DNA from: Lycorma delicatula | Lineage: Eukaryota > Arthropoda > Insecta > Hemiptera > Fulgoridae | Length of the DNA stretch: 64,000 nucleotides | Direction: 5' to 3' | NCBI RefSeq assembly: GCF_047948215.1 | Contig: NC_134464.1 | Span: forward strand, 37,951,020-38,015,019 | Shown here: piece after piece, positions 48,395 to 60,777 of the stretch | Numbering within the stretch: position 1 is the first letter of the stretch | Layout of the letters: each line of letters opens with the position of its first letter | Made by a program: the position numbers and the translations under genes | Notes under the pieces: generated by a model | Database searches by the model: none | Told to the model about the DNA's origin: nothing | What the model saw: only the letters and a program-made list of their open reading frames with translations

Positions 48395-48562
48395 CTCATA
48401 ATTATTATTATGTTGTTTACGTGGAAGTAAATTAGGTTTGTCCAGATCATCAAAATTTTCTGCAGATGGTAGTCGTCTATAACCACCGTATGGTAAACAT
48501 TTACAGTAAAATACAAAAAATAGCGAAAATATTAAAAATAATTTTATCTTCATTTTTAACAT
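48395..48562 (-). CDS. Candidate first exon of a secreted protein (56 codons)
   Basis: The minus-strand start at 48562, or at the second Met at 48553, gives MKIKLFLIFSLFFVFYCKCLP, a strong signal peptide. A polar stretch follows (ENFDDLDKPNLLPRKQ) to a phase-0 donor TATGAG|GTATTA at 48394. Size, signal peptide and phase-0 donor resemble the first exons of the cysteine protein family on the other strand, but there is no PWxPQ motif. No matching Cys-containing second exon with K-C-x4-C-Y was found by eye between 41600 and 48390. Confidence 0.5.
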
Positions 48563-49097
48563 GTAATGTATTATTTCTTACAAGAAAAATTAAATAATGA
48601 ATAATTTAGGAAGAATACATAACCACTATGTTTAAATAAATAAAGAAGTTAAATTAAAAAATTTCCACATTAAAAAGGAATAAAAGAATAAATTAATATT
48701 GCAGAACCAATGTTTATTGACTATAACGAAGAAATAACTTACAATAACATTCTATGTTTTAGTCTGTGTGTATAAGTGTACGTTGTATGAAGGTGAAGGT
48801 GTAATTATGCTTTTGTGACGCATCAAAATAACTATTGATATGTACAACTGAATGAGTATTTATATGTTAATATATTATCTGGAAAGAAGTGAAATAAAAA
48901 CAAACTAATGGTTATACAAAATTAAATCATGAAACAAAAAAAATAATGACTTTTTAATACTAGTAATTAATTCATTTATGGTAGCAATAATAAAGAGTCA
49001 TTTTATTGCAGAACAATGTAAGTAAATATTATAATTTTGATAACATTAAAATTAATTATATTAAATCAATTAATTAATTAAAGAATAACTTATAATG

Positions 49098-49137
<40 letters not shown>

Positions 49138-50394
49138 CATTTTCAAATAAAATTATATGAAAAAAGATAGAGCTTCAACATTTATAAAATAGATGTAATA
49201 AAATTAATACTGCAACAAATTTAACAAATGAATTAATTATTGCATGGGCAAGTAATTGAAACTATAATCAACAATTTTTAAATTTAGTAAAATATTTGTG
49301 TTCTGGTAAAATCTTCTTTAAATAATAAGTATAAATGTGTATTCTGTAAATGTCTATTATATATTCTGTTAATAAGATCAATCGTTAAATTTAAACATAT
49401 CAATTACAAATTTTAGCATGTTATTTATTACCCAATTAAATAAAAACCATACCATGAAAGATGTTAACTTAGTAAAATACAATATAATAATTACATCTAC
49501 TGTTAATGGATAAAAACATTAAAAATAACCGTTAAAACATTATTTGTTTTACTCTGTAAAAACTTCAAAATAAAAAAAATTGAAATGAAAGATACACTAT
49601 TACTAACAACAAAGAAACTAGTGAATATACATAACACTTACAAGGGTTCTCTAAACAATAATCATAATTTATTGTAAAGTAAAAGACATTGTAATAATGT
49701 TTTTTTAATATGATGAAAAAAAATTTTCATTACTAAATAAAAAGAAATGTATTTTGATCAATCCTGGTCAGCTGAAGCAGTGGAAGTAGAGCAATGTTGT
49801 TGGATCATCATCTTAAATAATGTTTTATTCATTGTTTGCAATACATATAAGTGTATGAATTGGAGTTAACAGTAATACAATCCTTTGATCAACAAACAGC
49901 CTAATTAAATTTAATACCTATCTTAAGGTGTTACTATTTTAAATTATAATTGTAATTTCAAAAAATAAAATTTATTGAGTATTTATAAATTCAAATTGAG
50001 ATTATTCACCCATTTTATGTGATCATCTGTAGCATTAAAAATGTCCATTATTGTGCCACCTGCCACAACACAATGGTTGCTCAACAGAGTAGTTGTTAAT
50101 TACAAAATATGCTAAGTTGTATGATTATATGGCGACAGCCACAATATACAGAGTTTGACTAGTCTCATTTAGACCTATTTAACTTCCACATCCTGTGATA
50201 AAGACTGTTTAGGTTTGTCCAAGTTTTTCAAGGTGTAAAACCTGAAATTTGTACCATCTGATCAATAGAAATCTACACTAGGAAGAGAAATTTCTTCCAT
50301 CTAAGCCAATTCATTATACTCAGGCTCTTTTTAGCTCATGTCGATGCATCTAGAGTGACTTTCAGGAAGGAAATTGACCAGTGTATATACTGGA
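48563..50394. other. AT-rich spacer, no gene seen
   Basis: Contains (TA)n with ATGGTGTA/TACACCAT flanks near 49096-49140. 50030-50394 is less AT-rich and leads into the palindromes at 50395 and 50493, perhaps an unrecognised element. Confidence 0.35.
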
Positions 50395-50436
50395 AATCCA
50401 CCAGCATATATCTATATAGATATATGCTGGTGGATT
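50395..50436. repeat. 42-bp perfect palindrome
   Basis: AATCCACCAGCATATATCTAT (50395-50415) is followed immediately by its exact reverse complement (50416-50436), with no loop. Confidence 0.95.
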
Positions 50437-50492
50437 AGGAGTAATGGTTTCTCTCTTAACCTCTCCCTCAAAACCAAACATGGTTTAACTTG

Positions 50493-50540
50493 ATTAATAT
50501 GTGAACTTGGACAAAACCAAGTCCAAGTTCACATATTAAT
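50493..50540. repeat. 20-bp perfect inverted repeat with 8-base loop
   Basis: ATTAATATGTGAACTTGGAC (50493-50512), loop AAAACCAA, then the exact reverse complement (50521-50540). Confidence 0.95.
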
Positions 50541-50829
50541 GTGAAGAGTGTCATGTCAGGGATCAAATTCTATGGTCATGACATTCCGTCTCTTACTCAT
50601 GACAAAGAAGGGGTGAGATGTAAATATCCATGATATTCATGTGTCTCCCAGGATACTGATAAAGAGCATAGAAATCTGAATGTTAAAAATCATTTTTTTT
50701 TAGTAAGGAGCGTATGTTTACTATTACTTGTAAAAAAAAAAATAAACAGCTGAATGAAGAGGAGTTTCAATGAACAGAAAAATAATACTAAATAAATTAA
50801 TTACATTGTGTTCCTTTCAATCTGATGCT

Positions 50830-51004
50830 AGTATCTTTTTCTTTTTTGTTAGTGTCTAGTTAGTCAACTGTTCAAATTATACCGTTTGGAAACTTCTCGA
50901 CAATCGTTCGTTGTCGTTCACTCAATTTTCATTCGTTCTAACTTCTGCCGGCTGGAACGTTTCTTGGACGTTAGGTTTCGATTTTTGATAATTATTCATT
51001 CAGT
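50830..51004 (+). promoter_or_regulatory. SNRPD2 promoter and 5' UTR region
   Basis: The 170 bases before the SNRPD2 start codon are clearly less AT-rich than their surroundings and contain several CpG dinucleotides (TCGTTCGTTGTCGTTC and similar). No TATA box sits at a useful distance. This is inferred to be a TATA-less housekeeping promoter plus 5' UTR; the transcription start cannot be placed from sequence alone. Confidence 0.5.
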
Positions 51005-54000
51005 ATGGCGTGAGTATTTTACTATTATTTTAAAACAATAGTTCTATATTTTTGTACGTTATGATTCATTTTCGGTTTTTGAGTTATATTTACCAGGTTT
51101 GTTGTAAATGGTGTTTGTGGTTATTGTTTCTCCATATTGATTTTTGTAGAAATTGTACGTGAAATTAAATGAAATAAGTAATGTTAATTGATAAAAATTC
51201 TATACTAACCCGATTAAGAAAAATACTGTGATAAATATTGAAGTCATCCTAATTTCATATCTGATCTTTGTTATTCTTTCTATAATCGTACTTTACGATT
51301 GTAAATTAAGAGTAGCCTACTTCAGTCAAACAAATGTAATTTAGTTTAGATAAATGTTTGTTCAGATCATTTCATAATTCTACATTACAGTAATCACTTC
51401 AATTATGGGTAGTTCGAAATTATATCCATAGTTAGAAAAATAATTACTCCAGGGATGTATGTAAATGAATTGAATGAAACTGGGAAAACATTGATCAGAG
51501 CAGTGTCAAAAATATATATATTAATGAGTACATGTACTCATATATATGTATATTTTATATGTATATATTTTTGAAATAATTGTGAAGCAGCTATGCAAAG
51601 ATCATAAATTTGTACAGCATATATTTATATGATAATTCTCAGTATACTGCCCATTTGTATAACCTAAAACTCATTAAACATTTTTTGAAGGAGCCTCAAA
51701 AGATCTTAGATAGCTAAAATAATAAACATTAAATAATAATGACAAGCCCATGATTTTTATTAAGACACTTATAATGGAAAATTTATTATTTAGAATTCAG
51801 GGGCAGCACCAGTCTTAATCAGTATTATTGTTTTCTGCCTATTTTGTAAAATTTTTCTGGAGAAATAAAACCCACGTACCCTTAAAACAGAATTAAATCT
51901 TGGGACTATAACTGGCCCTCTCATGTTAAAAAAGTAATTTGCTGCCATTTTTACTACATTTATGATTTGTTTAAAAAAATGTATGATAAAATTTAAGAGC
52001 TGGTTTTCTTACATTTTTTTAGTTTTGCTAATCCCATGAAGAAAATTGTTCTTTAATTTTGTCTAAAATGTTATATCACTAAAGCTCACTTAAAGTGGCT
52101 TTTGTTTGAGACATTTAAAAAAAAAAATTTTGTCAAATGTAATTTCTGTGCAGTTTTTTTGCAATAAAATTATTTTTAACAAACTTATTTCAAATAGGTT
52201 GGAATTTTTGTCTATTATTAATGATCATCACAGGTAATATAAGCAAAAAAAAACTTATCCAAAACTCCATTATTCATCAGTTCTTGTCGTTAGATATGTC
52301 TTTGTTTGAAGTAAAACTTGAATTTTCTACATTGAAAAAGTATTTCATTTGAATTAACTTCCCAAGTGTGCATGTAAGTAAAATCACAGGTATAACAAAC
52401 AAATTAAGAATGGAATGCCTTCTCCGCATTGTCAAAAAACACTGATAAACAGTGTTTGTGTTCAATTATAAAACTTAACATAACCTGAATAAATTGATTA
52501 ATTGGATGTACAGGGTCAAACCTCAAAAAAGTATAATGTAATAAACAATTGGCAGTTTATTCATATTTATAAAAAACAAATTAGAATATTTAAGTGAATA
52601 TAAAAATTTAACCAAACATTGAAGAAAATAAAATTTAAGCATTTGGAGAATATTAGCTGCCTATCAGTATGAAATAATAATATTGCATTTTGTTATTATG
52701 CTGATGTTTGACATTATGGCACTCAATTTATTGAGTTAGAAATTGGCTTCAAAATTGAAACAAGTTTTTTTTAATCTTATTATATGCAAGTTTTCGTATG
52801 TTTTAACCAGAAATATACATTTATTCATTTCCTTAGGGCGTCTGTTTCAAAGCCCAAGTCAGAGATGTCTTTAGACGAATTAACAAAAAGAGAAGAAGAG
52901 GAATTTAACACTGGACCGCTGTCTGTACTCACTCAGTCTGTAAAAAATAATACACAGGTACTAATAGTAATAATAATATGTTTTGATTTTACTTAATTTT
53001 TTTTTATACCTTTTTGGATAATATTTCAATTGAACATTAAATCAGTTTAATGGTATCATCTGTTACTATTGCAACACCAGTAATTGCAGTGATAGCATCG
53101 TGATGTTACTTACAAGGGTCAGCTAAATTGCTTTTTTAATTCTTAAGACTTCACCATTAGCATCTGTTTTTTTTTAACATAATATCTGACTACATAACTG
53201 ATTTACTCTGTAGAACATTTGTACAATAGGTTTTTTTTAAATCTCTTTTACATGTCTTTGAAAAAATAAAAATCAGTATTTTGTGGTTATATTTATTTTC
53301 TCTGGTTAGACTTAGTTGTTTATTTACCATCTTTTAGATTTCAGTTTTTGTTTTTCAGATATAGCTTTTTGTGTAATTTTACTAATTTTTTGTGTACTAT
53401 TTAATTAGAATAAAATAATGAAAAAATTTGTGTCAGTTAATCACTTGTTAAAATCTTTTAATTACCTTTCTTTTATTAAAATATTGAAAAACATTCCCAA
53501 AAAATTTAAGGAGTGTTACTATTTAATGCAATGTTAATATTAATTTTGGAATTATCTTTTTATAAACATTTTTCAATAAGTTATGTCATCATCAGAAAAT
53601 TTTTTTTTTAAATTAGCACATCAAATTAAAAAAATTTCATGTTACACAACAATTATCAAAAATAAAAATTGTTCTACATGTAGTTCCAGAACAGTAAGAT
53701 AATATATTATAATAGTGTTAGCAATTTATAACATTTTTTTGTCATTAATTAATTTACTATATAAACTTAAGGTCTTGTGTGGGATATGGTTTGGAAATTT
53801 TGTACTGAAAAATTTATTGAAGCTGACCTGTATTCAAACCCAGGTCCTTCTGGATGAAAGGCTAAATTTGATCAGTATGACAGAGTGCAATAATGTTTTG
53901 TAATTGTTAAATGGTAAAACATTTAGAAATTCAAGACATGTGGTTTTTAAACCTTTTGATACTAATCGATTATTGATTTGTATGATATTCTGGGAATCTG

Positions 54001-56979
54001 TACTTATATTTAGTGTAACTTTGTTGAATTGAAGCCTATAGACTGCTAGCTGCACCTCTTTTGCATAGTGAAAAGTAGTTTGTAATGATTGTAACTGTCG
54101 CTTATTGTATTTGTAGGTTACTGGGTTAAAATGTGTTGATAATTAGAAACCAGTTATAGAATGTTTAACCACATTTCTCTGTCAGTCAGCCTGAGACTGT
54201 ACAAGAGTACACTTCATTTACATTCATACATATCCTCTGAAGTAATACCTTACAGTGGTTCTGGAAGCTAAACAGAAAAAGAAAGCTAATTAAAAATGTT
54301 TCTGTTTAATGTTTTCCATTATGCCAATAAAATCTAAGGTAAAATTTATTGTAAAAAAATGTTGCATATTACAAAACTGATAACATTATTTAAAATTTTT
54401 AGTAAAGAATTCTGTATTGATAATGTTTTGATTCTCAGTATTTTGTCTGGTAAAGATAGCTTCCTGCTGTCACATATGAATTTGTCAAATGCGGTTTTTT
54501 TTACCAAACTACAAAGGCTGTAGCTGCAAGACAGTATAATATTGGCTGAAGAGCAGCCACTGTATGGAGTATTTTAAAACTTGTTAAAGAAATTCTTCAG
54601 ATAATTTTTAAAGTTTTAAAACAAATGTCTTACAATATGTTTCCTTTTATAGTGTAAACATTCTATTACAGATGTATATATGAGGTAACATATGCACCAT
54701 CAAAATAAATAAATAACATTATTTTTATATTATAATAAATATATATTATTAATTTTCTATATTTTTTGTTGCTCTATTCTTGTGATAGAAATAAATGTTG
54801 AAAATACCAGATACTTGCTGGTAATTGATATGATATAGCTGTAAAGTGAGTGATAAAAAAAGCTCCATGTATTATTCGTTTATTTTGTCTGTTATAATTT
54901 TCTGTTATTTATATGAAATTTATTTTTATTGTACAGCATAATATTTTTAAATATATTATATACTTTTTTTAAGGTGCTTATTAACTGTAGAAATAATAAG
55001 AAACTTTTGGGCCGAGTTAAAGCATTTGATAGACATTGTAATATGGTTCTTGAAAATGTTAAAGAGATGTGGACTGAACTTCCTCGTACTGGTAAAGGAA
55101 AGAAAAAGGTATGTTTAGTAACTTAAAGGTCACAGAAAAACCATATATGAGACACATTCAGAAAGTAAGTGTAATTTGCAAATCTGGCTGCTAGAGCGCT
55201 TTAATTATCTCTGTGCATTCCATCATTTATTAACTTGCTGTAAAATAAGCAGATTTTGCTTATAGTTTGTTATATAATTTGGTTGCAGACAAATTTATCA
55301 TCCCTTTATTGACTAGACTTAATGCCCAGTGATTTTCATTTGCTTCTGTATTTGAAGTGTTGTCTTTTTCTATTAGTACTACACTATGATGATGATTGTG
55401 ACTATGCCAGAAGAGCCGTGCAACATTACCTACATTTAGCTAATTTTTTATAATTTTTTTTTTAAAAGCATTTAGCATTATTTTATTATTGGTTCCATAA
55501 TTTGGAAATATCTTATATACTGTGGAATATAATATTATAATAATATAATATAAGAATACTGTGGAAATTATATTGAAAGTAGTTTAAAATATGGCATTCT
55601 TATTATAATAAAATTATTTGAAAATAAAAAGTAATAATTTTTCATGGCCTAATGATACTTTCTGAATATGCCTCATAGTATATGCGACTCACTAATTGTA
55701 ATTAACTTTTACTTTTTTAATTGTTAAATGGTGATACATGTTAAAAATTCAAGACATGTGGTTTTAAACCTTTTGATAAAAATTGATTGTTAGTTTATAT
55801 GATATTCTAGGAATCCGTACATGTATCTAGTGTAACTTTGTTGCAACTATATTTACTAGTTACTCTTCTTTTGCATAGTGAAGTAGTTTGTAATGATTGT
55901 GCTCGTAGCATGTTACATCTGTAGGTTACTGGGCCAAAATGTGTTTATAATTAGAAGCAAGTTATAGAAAGTAATTAACTGTATCCAGGAGCTAATATTT
56001 TAAAAATATATTTTGTTTTTCTGGGTTTTGAATCATCAAGCTTGTGGATAGGAAGAAAAGCCATAACCTTTTGCCACGTGTTGATGCCAAAGAGCTCTTA
56101 TTGGATAAAGACACAATTTGTTTAGAAACTTTTTTAAAATTACAGGGATATGCATAAATGCATGTTAACAAGAAAAATATGTCAATAATTGTTTATAATT
56201 GTACAAAACATGTACTTATTTTTCTGTAAAATGTCTGTTTAGAATCTATTACTTAGTGATAATAAAATAGAAAAAGTAGAAAGAAAAGGAATATGGAATT
56301 TTTAAATGGGTGTTAGAAGAGTTTTGAAAATAAGGTGAATTGGTAAAAGTACAAAATAAAAAGTTCTAATGTGAATAGTAGTAGACATAGATTTGTAAAT
56401 AGGTTGGCTGGCCATTTTTAAGACTTCAGGCTCTAGTTAATTTGTTATTATAGGGATGAATGAATGTAAAAAATATGGAAGAAAATGTTTTAACAGTATT
56501 TAAAACAAGAGGCTGAAACCTATGTTGTAGAATATAGTAACTGTGTTAAAGTTAAGTGATTAATACAGAAAAGAAGGAATGCCAAATATAATAAAATCAA
56601 TCAAACAATTAATAGCTCAAAAATAAAAAAATAAATGATTTTTTTAATATATATTTCTTATTTGTAAAAATTATAAAAATTAATGTGCTTGTTTTATAAA
56701 CTTATTTTACTTCTTTTAAATAAAGTAGTTTTACTTTTTTTAACATCATTAACTTGTTTTTAGTGTTATAAAGTTTTTATTAGCCATGCAGTAGTTAAAT
56801 CACATTGGTCAGAAAAACTTATATTGTTAACTTCAATTGTGTTTATGAAATTAATTTCCTTTTTTTATTTACAGGCAAAACCAGTGAATAAAGATCGTTT
56901 TATTTCAAAAATGTTCCTGAGAGGAGATTCAGTAATTTTAGTTCTAAGAAATCCATTAGCTACTGCTGCTGGAAAATAA
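51005..56979 (+). CDS. SNRPD2: Small nuclear ribonucleoprotein Sm D2, four coding exons
   Basis: Sm D2 is a core subunit of the heptameric Sm ring that assembles on U1, U2, U4 and U5 snRNAs for pre-mRNA splicing. Coding exons are 51005-51009, 52837-52957, 54974-55108 and 56875-56979. All introns are GT-AG and the joins keep frame, giving 121 aa, against about 118 in human. The first coding exon carries only ATG plus two bases of codon 2. Seen in the protein: N-terminal acidic helix with [13 protein letters not shown], Sm1 motif around residues 37-76 ([19 protein letters not shown], then [13 protein letters not shown]), a basic GKGKKK loop, and Sm2 with [16 protein letters not shown] near residues 95-112. 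Nothing essential is missing, so it should be functional. Introns 1-3 carry repeats but leave the splice sites intact. Identification is very secure. Confidence 0.97.
53770..53890 (-). repeat. tRNA-derived SINE relic, family B, SNRPD2 intron 2
   Basis: On the minus strand: a B-box-like GGGTTTGAATACAGGTC and body similarity to 22880-23010 (TATGGTTTGGAAATTTTGTA versus the corresponding stretch there). Confidence 0.5.
53905..54165 (+). repeat. Duplicated segment, copy 1, SNRPD2 intron 2
   Basis: About 260 bases similar to 55721-55975 in the same orientation. Shared landmarks: AATTCAAGACATGTGGTTTT, TTTTGCATAGTGAA, AGTAGTTTGTAATGATTGT and GTAGGTTACTGGG. The copies sit either side of exon 3. Not recognised as a named element. 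Confidence 0.8.
54170..54292 (+). repeat. SINE family A, 3' half, SNRPD2 intron 2
   Basis: Carries the family body from the AACCACA segment through CATACATATCCTCTGAAGTA to GGAAGCTAAACAGAAAAAGA. The head is missing. It joins directly to the duplicated segment copy 1. Confidence 0.75.
55148..55675 (+). mobile_element. Internally deleted mariner-like element, SNRPD2 intron 3
   Basis: TGAGACACATTCAGAAAGTA at 55148 is mirrored by TGAGGCATATTCAGAAAGTA at 55675, with TA on both sides. Inside, near 55315, a short frame reads [15 protein letters not shown], matching the third catalytic block of mariner transposases (YSPDLAPSDFHLFxxLK). 528 bases, so most of the gene is deleted. Confidence 0.8.
55721..55975 (+). 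repeat. Duplicated segment, copy 2, SNRPD2 intron 3
   Basis: Second copy of the 53905-54165 segment, with many substitutions, so the duplication or the two insertions are old. It is not followed by the SINE body seen after copy 1. Confidence 0.8.
56255..56632 (+). pseudogene. LINE 3' relic, SNRPD2 intron 3
   Basis: The frame near 56300 reads [15 protein letters not shown], matching CYRRMLKIRWVGKMTN of the LINE at 32960. It continues with [12 protein letters not shown] and NECKKYGRK pieces, and ends in an A-rich AAATAAAAAAATAAAT tail. Same type, much more decayed, same orientation as the gene. Confidence 0.6.
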
Positions 56980-57429
56980 TTTATAATTTTAAGTACTGCT
57001 GAAACAGTTTATTTTGATTACTTTTTTAATTTTTGTAATTGTAAATATAAGTGTTCATAAATGTAATTTTAAGTACTTTAACTGTTATATGTTGATCGTA
57101 TGAACCATGGAATAACCATCAAAACTCCTTTTATTAGATTAATTCCTTACCAGTACTCCCCAACTATTGTACACAGAGGTTTGCACTGCTATCTGGGTCA
57201 AACCATATTTCAGACTAATGACTTGTACATTCATTAAGCAATTGTAACCCCCAATTTTGATTCCATTGTATCAACAATCCCATGCATCCAATGAAAAGAG
57301 GAATTATTCCATGTTCTCTGGATAATTCATTTAAATACATTTTTCTAAAATTATTACTTCTTTGGGTAAAAATGTGTTAAAAATGTTTTGATTGTATTTT
57401 TCAGTGATTAAAGATGATTTATAACAGTG

Positions 57430-57435
57430 AATAAA
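57430..57435 (+). terminator. Candidate SNRPD2 polyadenylation signal AATAAA
   Basis: A canonical AATAAA lies about 450 bases after the SNRPD2 stop codon. The intervening sequence is AT-rich and non-coding, as expected for a 3' UTR. Other AT-rich variants nearer the stop could also be used. Confidence 0.4.
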
Positions 57436-57919
57436 ATGTAAATTATTTAGTAATCCCACAATATTTCATTTCCTTACCAAGAAATTTACATAATGCATTG
57501 ATTTGTAACAGATATGGACATGTTAATTTGTAGCTTACCACTATTTATTCTAGTTTTTTTACACCTGTGATACATTTAAGCACTGGAGGTAGAAGAGTAA
57601 TTTTGAATATTGGAACTCTCGACTATCTGTATTTATTATGCTGTGGTCATCCAGAAATTAAGAACTGCAAGGCCACCTGGTCTCAATTGTTCTCCTAGCA
57701 CTGTATAAAATTTCTTAGCTGGAATGATTTTGAGTGTGTTCATAATGAATAAAAAAATCTAAAATCCTGCCAACTGAGGTAGAATTGGTCATAGGTTTTT
57801 TGATTGTACATGGTATTTTTCGTATGGATGAACACCTTCCGCATGACAAACATATTTACAAATTACTGCCGTTTATCATTACAGGGTAATGAATGAAGGA
57901 AATTGTGTCATTTATTTAC

Positions 57920-58165
57920 AGCTGGGAGTCGAGAGTTCCAGCATTCAAGTCCTAGTAAAGGTAAAGACATTTACTTTTATACGGATTTGAATACTAGATC
58001 ATGGGTACCGGTGTTCTTTGGTGGTTGGGTTTCAATTAACCACACATCTTAGAAATGGTCGACCTGAGGCTGTACAAGACTACACTTCACTTACACTCAT
58101 ACATATCATCCTCTGAAGTAATACCTGATGGTAATTCCTGGAGACTAAACAGGAATAAGGAGGGA
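57920..58165 (+). repeat. SINE family A, near full-length copy
   Basis: From the second half of the tRNA head (GAGAGTTCCAGCATTCAAGTC) through GGTGGTTGGGTTTCAATTAA and CATACATATCATCCTCTGAA to GACTAAACAGGAATAAGGAG. It lies immediately upstream of a mariner relic. Confidence 0.85.
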
Positions 58166-58194
58166 GAACAAATATTCATGACAAGTAATGTTCA

Positions 58195-59040
58195 GAACGC
58201 CCTACTCTCATTACTAATAACAAAAGCAACACCCTCTGCTGTTATTACTGAACTGAAAGAGCAGATTGAAAGACATGTTTAAGAGAACTGACGTTTCACA
58301 TTATACGAACAAAGTAATAAATTTCCAGTATGTTCACGATCTGTTACATGAAATTGTGACTTGCTAAATTGCTGTAAAATTTGTGCTGAATGGGTTCCAA
58401 GAATGTTGATAGACAATCACAAAATCTAGCTCTATGCTAGATCATAGTCACTGGTTATGAAATGTGAGTTTGATACTATACACCAGAGAGTAAATCTCAT
58501 TCTCTTCAGTGTCATCATTTTCAATTGTCTTCAAACCAAAAAAATTCAAATACTTTCAAAACACGAAGTGATTGCCTCAATTGTGCGAGATCACTACTGT
58601 ATGACATATGCCTTGTGGAGAGAGTTAATTCTGACTTTTTTGTAAATTTTGATTTAACTTCGTCATGCAATACAAAATCTATAATGTTTATCTTTTGACT
58701 CTGAGTGTGTTTGCTTCATGATAATGCATGTCCACATGCCCCCAAAAAACTTGTGAACTTCTCAAAGGTTTTGGATAGGATGTTTTTGATCATCTGCTGT
58801 GTAGTCCAGATCTGCAACAAGCAAGTCCACCTCTTTCATCCTTCAAAAGGATTTTTGTGGCAGGAACCGCCATGAAAGTGATGATGTGTTAAGAGAACTG
58901 TTTGTGAGTGGCATAATGGACTGGGAGCAGACTTCTTTGATGACAGTATACAAAAATTAGTGCCATGATTTGACAAATGCTTGAACTTAAGATGTGATTG
59001 TGTGAAAAAATAGCTTAAATAAAGTTAAAATAAATGCATA
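58195..59040 (+). pseudogene. mariner transposase relic
   Basis: Pieces in order: NALLSLLITKATPSAVITELKEQIERHV, then ENxRFTLYEQSNKF, DLLHEIVT and LNGFQECC (family SLLHEIV, CARWVPRML), a divergent middle, CLLHDNACPHAPKKLVNFSK near 58690-58770 (second catalytic Asp in HDN), and near 58860-59010 a CVWxGQAADFF...QKLVPR-like tail in mixed frames. Frames shift repeatedly; inactive. Same family as the fragment at 46965. Confidence 0.7.
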
Positions 59041-60736
59041 AATTTGTTATAAAACAAGAACTGTTTTTACTGTCTGGATAACCCTCGCACAATAATTTAA
59101 ATGAGACCATTAAGGTTTGTTTGGTTTGTCACTGCCCATTTAAAGTCAACTGTCAGATTCCATAGTATGATTTTCAACTAACCTATCAAGAATAGTGTAA
59201 AATTCTGATTATCATCTGTGTTAGCTAAATTTTTTTTTCTTACGTTAAATAGACTGAAGGGCACAAAGATCAAAATATGAAAAAGTATTGGGAGGACCAC
59301 GAGGCCTAAACAATCCTATCAAAGAAATTTGGGTAACGAACTGATTAAAGTGATCCTATGTGGTCATAAAGATAATAAATAGACCTAAAGGACACTGTTT
59401 CTTATAGAAACAAATTTATGGAATTTTCAACTGCAATTCTTTCATAATAATATTTTGAAAGACATTTAGTGATATTTAGTCTAGTGATTTATCTCAGGAA
59501 TTAAACCAGAAAGTAAACTCTTGTAGAAGCCGGCATGCTTACATCATTATATCAACTGGCCAGCCAGTTAATAAAAATAGTTTTTTTTTTTTATTTTTAA
59601 AATAACAGAATCTTTTTTTTTGTAGAAAACTTACCTTTCTAATCAAAAATTATTCATTAAAAGATTTTTATTATAAATGTAGAGTACCTTTTTTATCATT
59701 ATTTCATTGTTACACAAGAGAGATAAATTTTTATTTATTTTAGGAACCAGTGAATTCATATAATTATAGAAATGCTGTAAATTATAAAAATATGCGACTG
59801 TAGTCTGTCTTAGAAAAGAAGTTTATTTATAATTAGATTTTAAATACAAATTTAGTTTATAGGAATATAGTTATATTTTAGTTCATAACAAGAGTTTGAG
59901 TTACAGTTTTGTTACCAGGCGATATAAAAAAAGTATACTGGACTCGTAGAGCAAATTAAATAAAAGGTATCTCAGTCAAAGTAAATAAATGGTATCTCAG
60001 TCTACAACTGCAGTATCAGAATTATTTAGTCATAGTAAATAGTTTAAACCATAAATTTTAACATTTCAGGGAAGTGATTGAAATACAGTTATGAAAGTAA
60101 ATTTATTTAAAAACTTTAAAGCAGTTCGTATAGGCTTTCCACATAGAAGACAGTCAGTATCTAGTGATGAATTATTATGAACTACTTTTTTGTTTATATG
60201 TACTAGCCATATTTTTTGATGATTTTATCACAATATCTCATACAATAATTATAATTCTAAATAAATTGAAAATTTTTGTAATGGCCTCCTACTTATGCTT
60301 TCACTTGTGTTTATAGTGAACATTTGGATAATAAATATAAAATTTATTATTTTTGATAAATGTTAATATAATTTTTTGTTTTTTATTGTTTTTATATCAT
60401 TATTGAGACCATATTCCATTTTGTTCTGATCAATTAAGCAGATAAAATTAATATATGGCTAATAAAAGACGTCACCTGAGCTATTATAATTCTGTAACCA
60501 TGAGATATTAAAAAAAACAACATAATATTTTATATCTAATTAATGGATATTAAATTGATTCTTTAATAGTAATAAACAGTTTCAAAAATAAAAGAATGGC
60601 CTGTAAAGATCGATGGAACTACAATAGAATTTATCAGAAAAATTTTGTTCCAAATATTTGTCACATTCATTAGGGTAATTATCATATATATAAAAACAAT
60701 AACATATATATTTATTAAACATACATTTAGGTTAAA

Positions 60737-60777
<41 letters not shown>

